From JAWXBG01 sp044375415 (GTDB taxonomy: Bacteria; Bacteroidota; Bacteroidia; Flavobacteriales_D; Sanyastnellaceae): a stretch of DNA of 7,713 bases. Shown here in pieces: positions 1 to 6,870 of the stretch (positions are counted from its first letter, which is position 1; the number at the start of each line of letters is the position of its first letter). The stretch is from positions 1 to 7,713 of the forward strand of contig JBILMS010000102.1 in the NCBI GenBank assembly GCA_044375415.1. Reading direction: 5' to 3'. Position numbers and translations under genes: made by a program. Below the pieces are notes generated by a model. It was given only the letters and a program-made list of their open reading frames with translations, did not search any database and was not told the origin of the DNA.

Positions 1-1
1 C

Positions 2-211
2 AACGAAAGCAATGAAGAAAAAGGAAAAGAAGAAGAAACCAAAGAACTTTTTTCTAGTCATTTGAGTCAAGAATTTCTCTCTGCTGCTTCCGCTGAATTC
101 AGTCAACGGCAAGACACCCGTTTTCAAGTCAATTCAGCTTTCAATGATATTCCTATTTCTTTTCCTGACTTACCTCCGGAGATGAATGTATGTATCTATC
201 GAGTTGCATAG
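2..211 (+). CDS. C-terminal 69 residues of an unidentified protein (5' end outside window)
   Basis: An open frame enters from the left edge and ends at TAG 209-211. The visible tail begins with a very charged Glu/Lys stretch (about residues 1-16 of the fragment), then a mixed segment containing LFSSHLSQEFLSAASAEF, and ends near LPDLPPEM-type proline-rich residues before a short NVCIYRVA tail. I do not recognise the family. The layout, a Lys/Glu-rich stretch then a short tail ending in a PPE-like motif, recalls the small, poorly characterised exported proteins of Bacteroidota, but this is only an impression. It is read as coding because the frame is open to the edge, the composition is protein-like, and the next gene follows on the same strand after 125 nt. 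Without the 5' part, length, signal peptide and function cannot be judged. Confidence 0.55.
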   Translation, partial: NESNEEKGKEEETKELFSSHLSQEFLSAASAEFSQRQDTRFQVNSAFNDIPISFPDLPPEMNVCIYRVA

Positions 212-238
212 TTTCGAATATTCCCATCATTCGAACAT

Positions 239-253
239 GTAAATGGCATTTAC
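239..253. promoter_or_regulatory. 15-bp near-perfect palindrome upstream of the SulP gene
   Basis: GTAAATG and CATTTAC flank a single G in the 125-nt gap between the left-edge gene (stop at 211) and the SulP start at 337. It could be an operator half-site pair or a small hairpin (six pairs, GGC loop). It has no GC-rich stem and the following T run starts about 10 nt later, so it is a poor terminator. Its function is not established. I found no convincing Bacteroidota-type -33/-7 promoter in this gap. Confidence 0.25.
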
Positions 254-336
254 GCCTCAAGAGTTTTTGTTCTCAGTTTTTTATAAAATCAACCTTACCC
301 ATCCACCAGACGTTTGTCTGTTTATACTTTCATGGT

Positions 337-1911
337 ATGAAAAACAACTTATCCTATTTCAAATCAGACATCCAGGCCGGATTGGTCGTGTTTTTGGTCG
401 CCTTACCGCTCTGTTTAGGTATTGCGCTGGCTAGTGGAGCGCCCCTTTTTGCCGGTATTATTTCAGGTGTTATTGGGGGAATTGTCGTAGGTCTTTTGAG
501 TAACTCTCAACTCAGTGTTTCAGGACCTGCAGCCGGGTTGACAGCGATTGTGTTGGCGGCAATCACTAGTCTTGGTAGTTATGAAACGTTTCTATTAGCT
601 GTGGTAATTGCGGGCGGATTGCAGCTTCTCATGGGTTTAATAAAAGCCGGTACCATCTCAAATTATTTCCCTTCCAACGTTATTGAGGGAATGCTGATGG
701 GCATAGGTGTTATCATTATTCTAAAACAATTGCCCCATGCCATAGGTTACGACAAGGACCATGAGGGAGACTTTTTCTTCATTGAAAAAGCTACAGGCTT
801 CAATACGTTCACAGATTTGATCAATGCCGTCAACTATTCACACCTAGGTGCAATAATTGTGACCGCTGTTTCTTTAGCCATTCTGATTGTATTTCCGAAG
901 ATCGGACTTATTCAGAGAATAAAAGTAATTCCACCTGCATTGATTGCAGTTTTGGCGGGTATTGGATTAAATGAAATGTTCAAATCAGCAGGTTCTTCTC
1001 TTGCTATCACGCAAGAACATCTTGTAAATCTGCCAATGCCTGACTCTTTTCAGTCTTTTCTAGGGCAGTTCTCTTTTCCTAATTGGTCGGCATTTTCTAA
1101 ACCCGAGGTTTGGATTGTTGCTGTTACACTAGCTGTCGTGGCAAGTATTGAAACCCTTCTTTGCATCGAAGCATCCGACAAGTTGGATCCGCAGAAACGC
1201 TTTACTAATAGCAACAGAGAACTATTTGCACAAGGTACCGGAAACATATTGAGTGGATTGATCGGTGGTATACCCATGACTTCTGTGATTGTAAGAACCT
1301 CAGCGAATATAAATTCAGGGGCCCGAACGAAATCTTCTACTATTGCACACGGAGTTCTTTTATTGTTGGCTGTTGTGAGTATTCCGGCGCTGTTAAATAG
1401 AATACCCTTAGCTTGTTTAGCCGCGATACTTCTTATGATTGGCTACAAATTAGCTAGCCCAAAGAAAATGAAACATATGTTTAGTTTGGGTTGGTATCAA
1501 TTCACCCCATTTGCCATAACTGTGCTCGCTGTTGTGTTCACCGATTTATTGACAGGGGTGTCAATTGGTCTTGTGGTCAGTATATTTTTCATACTTAGAG
1601 CAAACCTCAAAATGGCATATTTCTTTAAAAAAGAAGAATTCCATTCGGGAGAGAAGATAACCATCAAACTCGCTCAAGAAGTTTCCTTTTTGAACAAAGC
1701 CGCAATTAAACAAACCCTATATCACATTCCTGAAGATAGCACAGTCCTAATTGATGCGTCTGAGACGTTTTACATTGATTATGATGTTCAGCAGATGATC
1801 AAAGATTTTATGAATGTGGCCGCTGCTGATAAAAACATACAGATTGAACTAAAAGGATTTAAGGAATCCTACAAAATGGAATCTTCTTTAAAACACGTTA
1901 CATACAAATAA
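337..1911 (+). CDS. SulP-family anion (probable bicarbonate) transporter
   Basis: This is an inner-membrane SulP/SLC26 permease of 524 residues, moving an anion such as bicarbonate or sulfate. The core has many hydrophobic segments from about residue 12 to 420. The family signature NSQLSVSGPAAGLTAIV lies at 56-72, with the conserved TM8 region SIETLLCIEASDKL at 270-283 and the GGIPMTSVIVRTSANINSGA stretch at 310-329. A C-terminal part (about 438-515) is a divergent STAS-like domain, with VLIDASETFYIDYD where STAS domains usually carry a D-S-S/T motif. The frame is open back to 190, but ATG 337 is chosen because the added 49 residues are Cys/His/aromatic-rich and unlike the family, whereas MKNNLSYFKSDIQAGLVVF is a typical N-terminus. 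No clear ribosome binding site is seen, as is usual in Bacteroidota. A beta-carbonic anhydrase follows 15 nt downstream, which favours bicarbonate as substrate. That is inference; sulfate or another anion is not excluded. Confidence 0.93.
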   Translation: MKNNLSYFKSDIQAGLVVFLVALPLCLGIALASGAPLFAGIISGVIGGIVVGLLSNSQLSVSGPAAGLTAIVLAAITSLGSYETFLLAVVIAGGLQLLMGLIKAGTISNYFPSNVIEGMLMGIGVIIILKQLPHAIGYDKDHEGDFFFIEKATGFNTFTDLINAVNYSHLGAIIVTAVSLAILIVFPKIGLIQRIKVIPPALIAVLAGIGLNEMFKSAGSSLAITQEHLVNLPMPDSFQSFLGQFSFPNWSAFSKPEVWIVAVTLAVVASIETLLCIEASDKLDPQKRFTNSNRELFAQGTGNILSGLIGGIPMTSVIVRTSANINSGARTKSSTIAHGVLLLLAVVSIPALLNRIPLACLAAILLMIGYKLASPKKMKHMFSLGWYQFTPFAITVLAVVFTDLLTGVSIGLVVSIFFILRANLKMAYFFKKEEFHSGEKITIKLAQEVSFLNKAAIKQTLYHIPEDSTVLIDASETFYIDYDVQQMIKDFMNVAAADKNIQIELKGFKESYKMESSLKHVTYK

Positions 1912-1912
1912 A

Positions 1913-1917
1913 AAGGA
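1913..1917 (+). promoter_or_regulatory. Ribosome binding site of the carbonic anhydrase gene
   Basis: AAGGA immediately follows the SulP stop and lies 9 nt before ATG 1927. It is one of the few Shine-Dalgarno-like sites in the window, and it fixes the carbonic anhydrase start inside the 15-nt junction. Confidence 0.5.
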
Positions 1918-1926
1918 TATAAGATA

Positions 1927-2598
1927 ATGAAAGCACATACCCACGAATCGCAAGCCAGCATAACTCCGGCCAAAGCCCTTCAATTTCTGAAAGAAGGAAA
2001 TGAACGTTTTGTAACAAATCTGAAAATAAACAGAGATCTTCTGCAACAAGCCAACGAGACTCGTGAAGGTCAATGGCCATTTGCTGCCATACTCAGTTGC
2101 ATTGATAGCCGCACTTCTGCCGAACTCATTTTCGATCAAGGTTTAGGGGATGTATTTTCTATACGTATCGCTGGCAACGTTGTCAATACAGATATCGTTG
2201 GTAGTTTGGAATTTGCCTGCAAAGTGGCAGGGTCTAAACTCATTGTAGTGCTCGGTCACTCGAGTTGTGGTGCCATTAAAGGGGCTTGCGACCATATTGA
2301 ATTAGGCAACCTGACAGAGCTTCTTTCTAAAATTCAACCGGCAGTTTATGAGGAGACGCTTACCACTGCGCCCGAAGCAAGAAATTCGAAAAACGAAAAA
2401 TTCGTCAATAATGTAACGCAATTAAATGTGCGCCGATCTGTGAATTCAATTGTAAGCAGAAGTTACATACTCGAACAAATGATCGAAAACGAGCAAATAG
2501 CCATTATAGGAGCCGTTCACAATCTTGAAACAGGTGTAGTAACTTTCCTGGAGGATACCTATGTCAATTGTAAAACACACGTTGATAAACTGTCCTAA
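1927..2598 (+). CDS. Beta-class carbonic anhydrase
   Basis: This is a cytoplasmic zinc enzyme of 223 residues that interconverts CO2 and bicarbonate. The active-site set of the beta class is complete: CIDSR at 58-62 gives zinc ligand Cys58 and the Asp60/Arg62 dyad, and HSSC at 111-114 gives ligands His111 and Cys114. The surrounding segments are also typical: AILSCIDSRTSAELIFDQGLG-type strand and loop, RIAGNVV at 80-86, GSLEFA at 92-97, and VVLGHSSCGAIKGA. Length matches ordinary bacterial beta-class enzymes and there is no signal peptide. The start ATG 1927 has an AAGGA site upstream. The gene follows the SulP transporter by 15 nt, so the two are probably co-transcribed and act together: bicarbonate imported or exported by SulP is equilibrated with CO2 for carboxylases or for pH balance. 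It converges with the Gre-like gene, with 38 nt between the two stops and no convincing terminator there. Confidence 0.96.
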   Translation: MKAHTHESQASITPAKALQFLKEGNERFVTNLKINRDLLQQANETREGQWPFAAILSCIDSRTSAELIFDQGLGDVFSIRIAGNVVNTDIVGSLEFACKVAGSKLIVVLGHSSCGAIKGACDHIELGNLTELLSKIQPAVYEETLTTAPEARNSKNEKFVNNVTQLNVRRSVNSIVSRSYILEQMIENEQIAIIGAVHNLETGVVTFLEDTYVNCKTHVDKLS

Positions 2599-2636
2599 AA
2601 ATTCTAATGGGATTGATGTTTGTAATTGAGTTCATT

Positions 2637-3092
2637 TCAAACTAATTGATCTATCAAGTACTCAAGCTTGTTAAAGGTGATCACATCTCCTTCCCTTGCT
2701 GCGACAAATACTTTTCCCAAAGGAGACTGCACGGATAAATAAATAACTTCTTTGTCCTGAACAATCTGCTTCCCTAAAGGGATACTCATGAAAAATGTCC
2801 CGCGATTGGTGAAGAATAAAGTCCCCTCTTGGATATGTAGTGTCGTTTTATTCCGCTGTAAACGCTCCACCTTAGCTATTTGGTCCAAGATGTCGGCCAA
2901 TTGCCTTTCAATACGTTCACATTCGATTTGAACCATGGCAATAGCAGTATCGTGTTTATCTCCTGCTGTGCTTTTTCCTTCCCCGGCCATGCCTTCTCTC
3001 AATTCACTCAGAGCAGTTCTCAAGGCATCGGTGCGCTCTTGAAGCAGCGATAATGAAAAGCGAATTACTTCTTCTTTAAAAGACTCACTCAT
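2637..3092 (-). CDS. GreA/GreB-like protein (coiled coil plus Gre C-terminal-type domain)
   Basis: A protein of 151 residues. Residues 1-80 are strongly helical and fit an antiparallel coiled coil whose turn carries GEGKSTAGDKHDTA (37-50). Residues about 83-150 resemble the FKBP-like C-terminal domain of Gre factors, with SPLGKVFVAAREGDVITF (123-140) matching the Gre pattern of 'SP.gkaLlG...GDvv'. This layout is a common Bacteroidota family in which the SSAGDKHET-like turn is the hallmark; from memory, relatives are sometimes mislabelled as 3-oxoacyl-ACP synthase. Gre factors bind the RNA polymerase secondary channel and stimulate transcript cleavage through two acidic residues at the coiled-coil tip. 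Here the tip has acidic residues (Glu38, Asp45), but whether they play that role is unknown. ATG 3092 lies inside the 3' end of the esterase gene, overlapping it by 8 nt (ATGAGTGA), so translation is probably coupled. No strong ribosome binding site precedes it. Confidence 0.85.
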   Translation of the reverse strand: MSESFKEEVIRFSLSLLQERTDALRTALSELREGMAGEGKSTAGDKHDTAIAMVQIECERIERQLADILDQIAKVERLQRNKTTLHIQEGTLFFTNRGTFFMSIPLGKQIVQDKEVIYLSVQSPLGKVFVAAREGDVITFNKLEYLIDQLV

Positions 3093-4215
3093 ACACTACT
3101 CGCAATCTCTCTGTTTGAACGCCATCGCTCAACGAGACAATGTACAAACCAGGTTCGGGCAGTGAGAATTCAACGGACGAAACATTGCCATACGAAGACT
3201 GTATTAGACGGCCAGTTGAATCATAACATTGCAAATCATAGGAAGTTCCTGTATTTATGGACAATGTATAATTTCCATTTCCCGGATTCGGATAAATGGA
3301 AAACATCTTTTCGGGATTAACAACTTCGGAAACTGAAGTCAACATATCGAGTTTATATTTTCTAAAAAACCTCCATATTTCTTTGCTTGCGCTGAAGTCC
3401 ATATTGGAGACATTGATATTAATGATAGCGCCCGGCCAGGAGTGATCGCCACCAATTACTTTGTAGAGTTCCACTGTTGAACCCATATCACCATCTGAAT
3501 AAACATAATGTTCTGCCGTACAGTCGTCGGACGTTACAATATCGGGAACCTCCGAGAATTCTGCCGTTGGATTGCAATTGTTGTATGAAACCCAAAAGTC
3601 AACCACATCGTCGATGGGTTCAGAAATAATACTCCCATTGTAAGGCACAACACCATCGGATGTTCCGTGAATCTCCATGATAGGAGTGGGGTGCTGAGCA
3701 TTGCAACTTTCGGGCAATCCGATTACCATAGAACCTGTTACTGAGGCTATGGCAGCTATTCTATCACTCAAGTTACAAGCCAAGTAGTAGCTCATAAAGC
3801 CACCATTGCTCATACCTGTGCTGTAAACGCAGTTTTCATCAATGTTATATTGACTAGATACATCATCTATCAATGCAGATAAAAAACCAACATCATCCAC
3901 TCCTACAGAACTAAACGAATTCCAAAAGGTTTGGCCCTGACCATCTTCCGTTCCGTTGGGATGAACGACAATAAAGTTTGCTGTGTCTGCTATAGATGTG
4001 AAATTACCATATATCATCTGTTCATTTGCATTGGAACCTAAGCCATGCATATTAATCACCAATGGCACGGCACTGGTTTCGTCGTAGATCGCCGGAACGT
4101 ATATAATGTAGGTTCTTTCGAGACCATCGTGCATCATTGTTACTTCTTCGATAAGCTGTGCGCGCAATGCAATTGTGCAAAACGTTATACTCATTAACAA
4201 TAATCTCAATACCAT
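3085..4215 (-). CDS. Secreted LpqC/PHB-depolymerase/feruloyl-esterase-type hydrolase with T9SS sorting domain
   Basis: A 376-residue exported serine hydrolase. Residues 1-20 form a signal peptide (Arg4, hydrophobic core, cleavage likely after Ala19). The alpha/beta-hydrolase domain (about 24-290) carries the oxyanion-hole segment NMHG (55-58), the nucleophile elbow GMSNGG with Ser136, the acid in HGTSDGVVPY (Asp187), and the histidine in GGDHSWPG (His258). This set and order match the LpqC / polyhydroxybutyrate-depolymerase / feruloyl-esterase group; the substrate (polyester, feruloylated or acetylated polysaccharide) cannot be told from sequence. The C-terminus (about 306-376) is a type A T9SS sorting domain: FSIYPNPGNG, then a GLYIVSL strand and a final basic/Val strand. 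The protein is therefore exported through Sec and T9SS to the surface or medium. It lies 108 nt downstream of another T9SS cargo gene on the same strand, and its stop overlaps the Gre-like start by 8 nt. ATG 4215 is preferred over Met8 because it supplies the basic n-region. Confidence 0.92.
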   Translation of the reverse strand: MVLRLLLMSITFCTIALRAQLIEEVTMMHDGLERTYIIYVPAIYDETSAVPLVINMHGLGSNANEQMIYGNFTSIADTANFIVVHPNGTEDGQGQTFWNSFSSVGVDDVGFLSALIDDVSSQYNIDENCVYSTGMSNGGFMSYYLACNLSDRIAAIASVTGSMVIGLPESCNAQHPTPIMEIHGTSDGVVPYNGSIISEPIDDVVDFWVSYNNCNPTAEFSEVPDIVTSDDCTAEHYVYSDGDMGSTVELYKVIGGDHSWPGAIININVSNMDFSASKEIWRFFRKYKLDMLTSVSEVVNPEKMFSIYPNPGNGNYTLSINTGTSYDLQCYDSTGRLIQSSYGNVSSVEFSLPEPGLYIVSLSDGVQTERLRVVYE

Positions 4216-4286
4216 AACTTTGAGTTTGATTGGATGGGGTAATTTTCCCTATCGATGTCCATTAATTCGTCCATGCGAAAATACAT

Positions 4287-4300
4287 CCATTTAGGAATGG
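4287..4300 (-). terminator. Weak hairpin between the SBBP and esterase genes
   Basis: CCATT and AATGG flank a 4-nt loop in the 108-nt gap after the SBBP-gene stop at 4324. On the minus strand it is followed by ATGTATTTTC, a poor U tract. It may be a weak terminator or have no function. The rest of the gap shows no clear promoter beyond an isolated -7-like TATTTTCG at 4283-4276. Confidence 0.25.
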
Positions 4301-4323
4301 AGCACACCCTAACCTTTGACTCT

Positions 4324-6870
4324 TTATTCGACCATTAGTTTAACGGAACTCCCTAGACCGTCTATCACTATGTAAATCCCGGGTTTTGGCGAAAGAAGCT
4401 CAATCAAAAGCCATTGGCTAAAGTCCTGAGAAGTGAGCTTATATCCAACTTCTCGACCACTGCTGTCAATGATACGGAGGTTTCTTTCATTAGACATTTG
4501 AATGGCAAATTTCCCTTTGGATGGATTTGGATATACTTCCAAACCATTCATTGAAATAAACGTTCCGACCACATTTGAATAAGTATAAGCGCCATTCAAA
4601 TCAATTTGTTTGAGTCTGTAGTAATTCCAACCCCGCAGAGGCTGAAGGTCTTCAAAATGATAGTTGTGAATTGCATTGCATGTTCCAAATCCTTCGATAT
4701 ATGTCAACTTATAGAAACTTAAGCCATCTGCACTTCTCTCCAAATCAAAACCCATATTATTAATTTCCGATTCTGTTATCCATTGCGTTTTGATAGTGTT
4801 GTTCAGTGTTCCCTCCACCTCAAATTCAACCAGCGAAACAGGCAATACAACCGGCAAACCAAACCTCATGATGAGCGCATCGGACATTATTGCGCAACCA
4901 TCGCAGGTTGTTTGATAATAGGCGCCGGCTCCGGGAGAAATTAATGGCACTCCCGAATCGCTTGTAACTGTGCCAACACACCATAAAAATGTTCCATCGT
5001 ACATCGCGTAATTCCCAAAATCATCTTCCACATCACCTAAATAAGTAGCCCACGATCTAACACCGGCAGTGCTGAATTCGAGGATAAATAGATCCCAGCT
5101 TTCTGAAATTATATTGGGTAGATTACTGTTATGTGGTTGATAAAACCCACCTGCTGCCGGAGCTTGAGTAGGGAAGTCAGAGGATTCCGTAGCTCCTACA
5201 ACCCACAGTGTTGTTCCATTTGAAAATATTCCTCTGCAATGAGTATTTACATCTCCTCCATAACATGATACCCACTGTCTTACTCGGGTTGATGAGAATT
5301 TCATGATTACCCCTTTTGAATCTGACGTGCCCACCGACCCGTCAAAGTATGCCCCCGGCATGGATAACACAGGAAAATCCAATGACACCGCATAACCCGC
5401 TGCCCACAAAGAAGTACCATCGGTGAATACTGCATTAATTACTTCATCGTCATTTCCACCATAATAGGTGCACCATTGACGAACACCTGCCGTGGTACAT
5501 TTCAAAATAAACATTTCCAATCCGTCGGGGGCAGTTTGATAATATGCACCACCACCGGGATTTTGAATGGGTAAATCATTGGAAGAAGTTTCTCCTCCTA
5601 TCAGAAGTATGGTTCCATTTACATGCAGACTATGAATTTCTTCGGTGTCGTTTCCACCATAATAGGTGGACCATTGACGCACACCGGCTGAATTAAACTT
5701 GAGTACTACCGCATCCCTCACTCCTCCAAATGTAGCTTGGTAGTAGGCACCACCTCCCGCATTTTGAAGTGGAAAATTGCTAGATTCAGAATAACCCGCG
5801 ACAAAAACAGTTGTTCCATTACTAAAAATAGTAGATCCGCTGTCATCTCCACTACCACCATAATACGTGGCCCATTGTCTAACGCCGCTGCTGTTAAATT
5901 TGATAATGAACATATCACTTGGACCCGACAATGTCGATTGGTAATATGCGCCACCTCCGGGATTTTGAACCGGGAAATTTGTAGAGGTTGTATTTCCGGT
6001 TACCCAAACATTTGTTCCATCACTGTGAATCGCAGTACCCATTTCTAAACCCGTACCACCGTAATACGTTGCCATTATAAGCACACCATTCAAATCAAAT
6101 TTTAATAGGAACTCATCCTGCACACCGGCTTCAACCCCTTGATAGTAGGCTCCACCCGCGGGATTTAAACACGGAAGATCGGCCGATAAGACTTCACCTG
6201 TAACCCATGTAAAAAAGGTATCACTCCAAATCATATTTCCGGTTTCACTTAATGTTCCTCCGTAATACGTGCACCAGGTAAGTGTATATGGATCGATTAT
6301 CAGAGTATCGTTTTTATCATACTCCATTGATGTTAATCCAAAAGCGTATTCATTTTTACCTTGCTCGACGTAATTCATTTTCACCTCGCCTGAAGGAGTA
6401 TAGGCAACAACATTACCATCGTCAATTCCTCCAAATTCACATTCGGCAAAAAGATGACCTTGTGACAATTTTGTGTTCAGTGATTCGGTCCCCACATACT
6501 TCATGTTGATGTTTGTGAAATCCGCTCCCGGTTTTACTATGAAATCTTGCTTAAAACCAGCCCCATTAGTTGTGTCAAAATGTAGCGACCAATCTATTCC
6601 CGGATATATTTCACGAATAATCAATTCATTGAAACCATGGGTGTTTTCGAGCTTCTGATTTTGTTCAGATCCATAGTAATTTGAGTAGCCTCTAGTTGGA
6701 TTCAGCGCCGAAATATTTTCTTTGTCGATATCCGCATTCACAAGGATCATATCAATCCGTTGCCATTCGTACAAACCGGGAACTTCGATTCCCGAGGAAT
6801 ACACCTCATTCGACGAAACAGGTTGCAAAAAGAAATAGGAAATTCCCCAATCAGTGATGTAAACCTTCAC
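4324..6870 (-). CDS. SBBP-repeat surface protein with T9SS sorting domain, main part (frame-shifted from its N-terminus)
   Basis: This 848-codon frame holds most of a secreted repeat protein. Residues 1-195 match the N-terminal domain typical of SBBP proteins (EIYPGIDWSLHF at 87-98, DFIVKPGADFTNINMKYVG at 109-127, LIIDPYTLTWCTYYGG at 190-205). Residues 200-673 are seven repeats of about 67 residues, each running from xTYYGG through FP.QNPGGGAYYQ to .KFNS.GVRQW, probably blades of a beta-propeller. Residues about 677-770 are an Fn3-like module with FDLERSADGLSFY and YYRLKQIDLNGAYTYSNVV. Residues 777-848 are a type A T9SS sorting domain (LEVYPNPSKGKF, PGIYIV, KLMVE). The only nearby start is GTG 6870, in the middle of the N-terminal domain and with no signal peptide. 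The frame is open back to 6918, and the missing N-terminus lies in the overlapping frame 6867-7091, so this is one gene broken at a T8 tract. Function is unknown; adhesion or extracellular matrix is a guess. Confidence 0.88.
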   Translation of the reverse strand: MKVYITDWGISYFFLQPVSSNEVYSSGIEVPGLYEWQRIDMILVNADIDKENISALNPTRGYSNYYGSEQNQKLENTHGFNELIIREIYPGIDWSLHFDTTNGAGFKQDFIVKPGADFTNINMKYVGTESLNTKLSQGHLFAECEFGGIDDGNVVAYTPSGEVKMNYVEQGKNEYAFGLTSMEYDKNDTLIIDPYTLTWCTYYGGTLSETGNMIWSDTFFTWVTGEVLSADLPCLNPAGGAYYQGVEAGVQDEFLLKFDLNGVLIMATYYGGTGLEMGTAIHSDGTNVWVTGNTTSTNFPVQNPGGGAYYQSTLSGPSDMFIIKFNSSGVRQWATYYGGSGDDSGSTIFSNGTTVFVAGYSESSNFPLQNAGGGAYYQATFGGVRDAVVLKFNSAGVRQWSTYYGGNDTEEIHSLHVNGTILLIGGETSSNDLPIQNPGGGAYYQTAPDGLEMFILKCTTAGVRQWCTYYGGNDDEVINAVFTDGTSLWAAGYAVSLDFPVLSMPGAYFDGSVGTSDSKGVIMKFSSTRVRQWVSCYGGDVNTHCRGIFSNGTTLWVVGATESSDFPTQAPAAGGFYQPHNSNLPNIISESWDLFILEFSTAGVRSWATYLGDVEDDFGNYAMYDGTFLWCVGTVTSDSGVPLISPGAGAYYQTTCDGCAIMSDALIMRFGLPVVLPVSLVEFEVEGTLNNTIKTQWITESEINNMGFDLERSADGLSFYKLTYIEGFGTCNAIHNYHFEDLQPLRGWNYYRLKQIDLNGAYTYSNVVGTFISMNGLEVYPNPSKGKFAIQMSNERNLRIIDSSGREVGYKLTSQDFSQWLLIELLSPKPGIYIVIDGLGSSVKLMVE
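4852..6276 (-). repeat. Seven tandem SBBP-type repeats, about 201 nt per unit
   Basis: Reading along the coding strand, units begin near 6273, 6072, 5871, 5670, 5472, 5271 and 5049. The period is 67 residues with one 66 and one 74 (unit 6, which has an insert around NLPNIISES). Units 2-5 are most alike and share GVRQWxTYYGG junctions, with similarity also visible at DNA level (for example the plus-strand CCACCATAATA.GTG..CCATTG blocks near 5457, 5656 and 5855). Units 6 and 7 are more diverged (VSCYGG, ATYLGD). Such repeats can expand or contract by recombination. Confidence 0.9.

Noticed and set aside
190..336. Upstream extension of the SulP frame by 49 residues
   Set aside because: The extension is Cys/His/Phe-rich without family resemblance and overlaps the stop of the preceding gene; ATG 337 gives a typical SulP N-terminus.
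1888..2139. Minus-strand frames opposite the SulP/carbonic anhydrase junction
   Set aside because: They are antisense to well-supported genes, show no recognisable domain, and are of a length expected by chance.
2599..2636. Bidirectional terminator between the convergent carbonic anhydrase and Gre-like genes
   Set aside because: Only a 5-bp GTTTG/CAAAC pairing that runs into the Gre-like coding end is visible; no stable stem with a U tract.
4276..4283. Isolated -7-like TATTTTCG upstream of the esterase gene
   Set aside because: There is no TTG element at the expected distance upstream, so it is not called as a promoter.
5737..6048. Plus-strand 103-codon frame in the repeat region
   Set aside because: It is a shadow created by the periodic repeat codons of the SBBP gene.
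4852..6276. CRISPR-like regular repeats
   Set aside because: The period is about 201 nt, the repeats are diverged and in-frame coding, and there are no short identical repeats with unique spacers.
6868..6870. GTG 6870 as a genuine independent start by stop-start overlap with the upstream TGA
   Set aside because: It would begin in the middle of a conserved domain and lack a signal peptide although the protein has a T9SS sorting domain; a frame break in one gene explains the data better.
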